Below are positions 62,978-64,000 of a DNA stretch of 64,000 nucleotides, piece by piece. A program made the translations under genes and the position numbers. This stretch comes from Flagellimonas spongiicola. Lineage in GTDB: Bacteria; Bacteroidota; Bacteroidia; Flavobacteriales; Flavobacteriaceae. Within the stretch, counting starts at the first letter, position 1. Every line of letters begins with the position of its first letter. The DNA lies in assembly GCF_023502425.1 (NCBI RefSeq), contig NZ_JAMFMA010000001.1, positions 1 to 64,000 of the forward strand. Direction: 5' to 3'. The notes beneath the pieces were generated by a model. It was not told the origin of the DNA and did no database searches. It saw only the letters and a list, made by a program, of their open reading frames with translations.

Positions 62978-62985
62978 TATATTTG
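62978..62985 (+). promoter_or_regulatory. Candidate -7 element of the histidine kinase gene
   Basis: TATATTTG (TAnnTTTG), 17 nt before the ATG at 63003; a TTTA 16 bp upstream is a weak -33. Confidence 0.5.
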
Positions 62986-63002
62986 AAATAAGCATTTTTA
63001 GA

Positions 63003-64000
63003 ATGGAATTGACGGATCGCAAAAGAAACCAGTTTTTTTGGCTCCTACAGTTTTTAGGCTGGGGATTTATAAATATGTTGTCCGTTTTTGTCTTGAAAAA
63101 GATAAGCATTGAGCTCGTTGTATATTCCATTATCACCGGGATGTTCATCGGTATCTTTTCAACGACTTTATTGCGCTTGATTCTTAAAAGACACGTTAAA
63201 TTCGAAGATTTTTCCGTAAAGGATTTTCTAGTGATTCTTTGTGTATACCTTGGAGGCGCTGCACTATTTGGTTTTTTGAATTTTGGATTTGGATATGCCT
63301 ATGTGAAATTGGGACCAGAGCTTACTGAAGGTGAAATTCAACTATTCAATACCTATGATAGCGTTTGGATTCAGGTAGTGAATGCATTATTCATCATAGG
63401 TGCATGGATCGTGACTTATTTGGTGATAAAACTCCTGCTGAAACTAAACAAGGACAGAATTGAACGTCTCGAATTAAGCACACATCTAAAACAAGCACAA
63501 CTTAATACACTAAAAGGGCAGATTAACCCGCATTTTATGTTCAACAGTCTCAACAATATTAGAGGTCTGATGTTGGAGGATGTAGATAAATCCCGGGAAA
63601 TGCTAACCAAGTTATCAGAAATTCTACGCTACTCCTTAACCAAAAACAATAGCAATTCAATTGCTGTTGAAGAAGAATTGGAGGTAGTTGATAATTATAT
63701 CGATTTATCCAAAATACAATTTGAGGAGCGGTTAGAGTTCAAAAAAGACATAGCCCCTGAGACACTCCAACTTGAAATCCCACCAATGATTATTCAATTG
63801 TTGGTTGAGAATGCCGTAAAACACGGTATTTCCAATTTAAAACGAGGGGGCATAATTGAATTGACCATTAAACAGGAAAAAGGACTCCTGGTCATAGAAG
63901 TAAGAAATACAGGAAAGCTTCAAATTGGAAAAAACAGCACTCAATTAGGATTGAAGAACATTAAGCAAAGACTCAAGATTCTATATGCAGATAAAGCTTC
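63003..64000 (+). CDS. LytS-type sensor histidine kinase (cut by window end)
   Basis: About 332 residues are present and the frame is open at the window edge. Four membrane helices (about 10-32, 38-60, 76-98, 118-140), then the His_kinase domain with KGQINPHFMFNSLNNI (phospho-accepting His177) and the ATPase N-box LVENAVKHGI (about 262); the last visible part is GLKNIKQRL. It belongs to the 5/6TM-free, 4-helix LytS/YehU group whose partner is normally a LytTR response regulator encoded just downstream, here outside the window. Confidence 0.92.
   Translation, partial: MELTDRKRNQFFWLLQFLGWGFINMLSVFVLKKISIELVVYSIITGMFIGIFSTTLLRLILKRHVKFEDFSVKDFLVILCVYLGGAALFGFLNFGFGYAYVKLGPELTEGEIQLFNTYDSVWIQVVNALFIIGAWIVTYLVIKLLLKLNKDRIERLELSTHLKQAQLNTLKGQINPHFMFNSLNNIRGLMLEDVDKSREMLTKLSEILRYSLTKNNSNSIAVEEELEVVDNYIDLSKIQFEERLEFKKDIAPETLQLEIPPMIIQLLVENAVKHGISNLKRGGIIELTIKQEKGLLVIEVRNTGKLQIGKNSTQLGLKNIKQRLKILYADKA

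Noticed and set aside
1-64000. CRISPR arrays, insertion sequences or prophage
   Set aside because: No regularly spaced repeats with spacers, no transposase, integrase or phage structural gene was seen.

Overview
The window looks like the chromosome of a marine-type member of the Flavobacteriaceae (Bacteroidota). The indicators are GldJ, PorV and a type IX secretion C-terminal sorting domain, a SusC/SusD pair, Flavobacterium-type promoters (TAnnTTTG), weak ribosome binding sites, an NhaD antiporter and about 62% A+T. No phage, transposase, integrase or CRISPR array is visible. Most of the window is ordinary core genome; the accessory-looking parts are the SusCD locus (14.3-22.0 kb) and the secreted metalloprotease cassette with its upstream repeats (41.3-46.7 kb).

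Layout. 0.2-9.4 kb: a secreted beta-helix protein, then GltD/GltB (glutamate synthase) and an acyl-CoA dehydrogenase on the minus strand. 9.6-14.3 kb: a plus-strand operon nhaD-exbB-exbD-tonB-folC. 14.3-22.0 kb: a nutrient-uptake locus (stand-alone AraC-type regulator, SusC, SusD, a third lipoprotein, then queD) bracketed by two valine tRNA genes. 22.0-31.4 kb: a DCC-family protein, murF and gldJ on the minus strand; divergently porV, cdd, pdhA, pdhC and an M28 peptidase. The usual porU is not between gldJ and porV. 31.4-35.4 kb: small regulators and stress-type genes (SDR, DoxX with a Crp-like regulator, SRPBCC lipoprotein with a WYL regulator, SprT-like protein). 35.4-41.3 kb: mannose-1-phosphate guanylyltransferase, a DUF389 membrane protein, an MlaE/MlaF lipid transporter pair and a PafA-like phosphatase.

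41.3-48.7 kb (minus strand): a cassette of HExxH metalloprotease lipoprotein, small lipoprotein and small outer-membrane protein; upstream lie three direct repeats at exactly 21-bp spacing, then DUF418, a membrane LytTR regulator, a glycosyltransferase and a FabH-like ketosynthase. 48.8-57.4 kb: glycine decarboxylase P protein, a UbiA-like membrane protein with a degenerate first motif, an ECF sigma factor with a small cytosolic zinc-type anti-sigma candidate, an M3 oligopeptidase, and purK-purE. 57.5-64.0 kb (plus strand): a hypoxanthine phosphoribosyltransferase-adenylate kinase fusion, obgE, a DUF4136 lipoprotein, an S9 peptidase, a small membrane protein and a LytS-type histidine kinase cut by the window end.

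The most interesting observations are the 21-bp-phased repeats beside a LytTR regulator and an uncharacterised secreted protease cassette; the sigma/anti-sigma pair whose Cys/His spacing resembles a redox-sensing RsrA-type switch; the missing porU; and a GTG-started sprT whose promoter sits so close that its mRNA should be leaderless. All functional calls come from reading motifs and context by eye; no database search was run.
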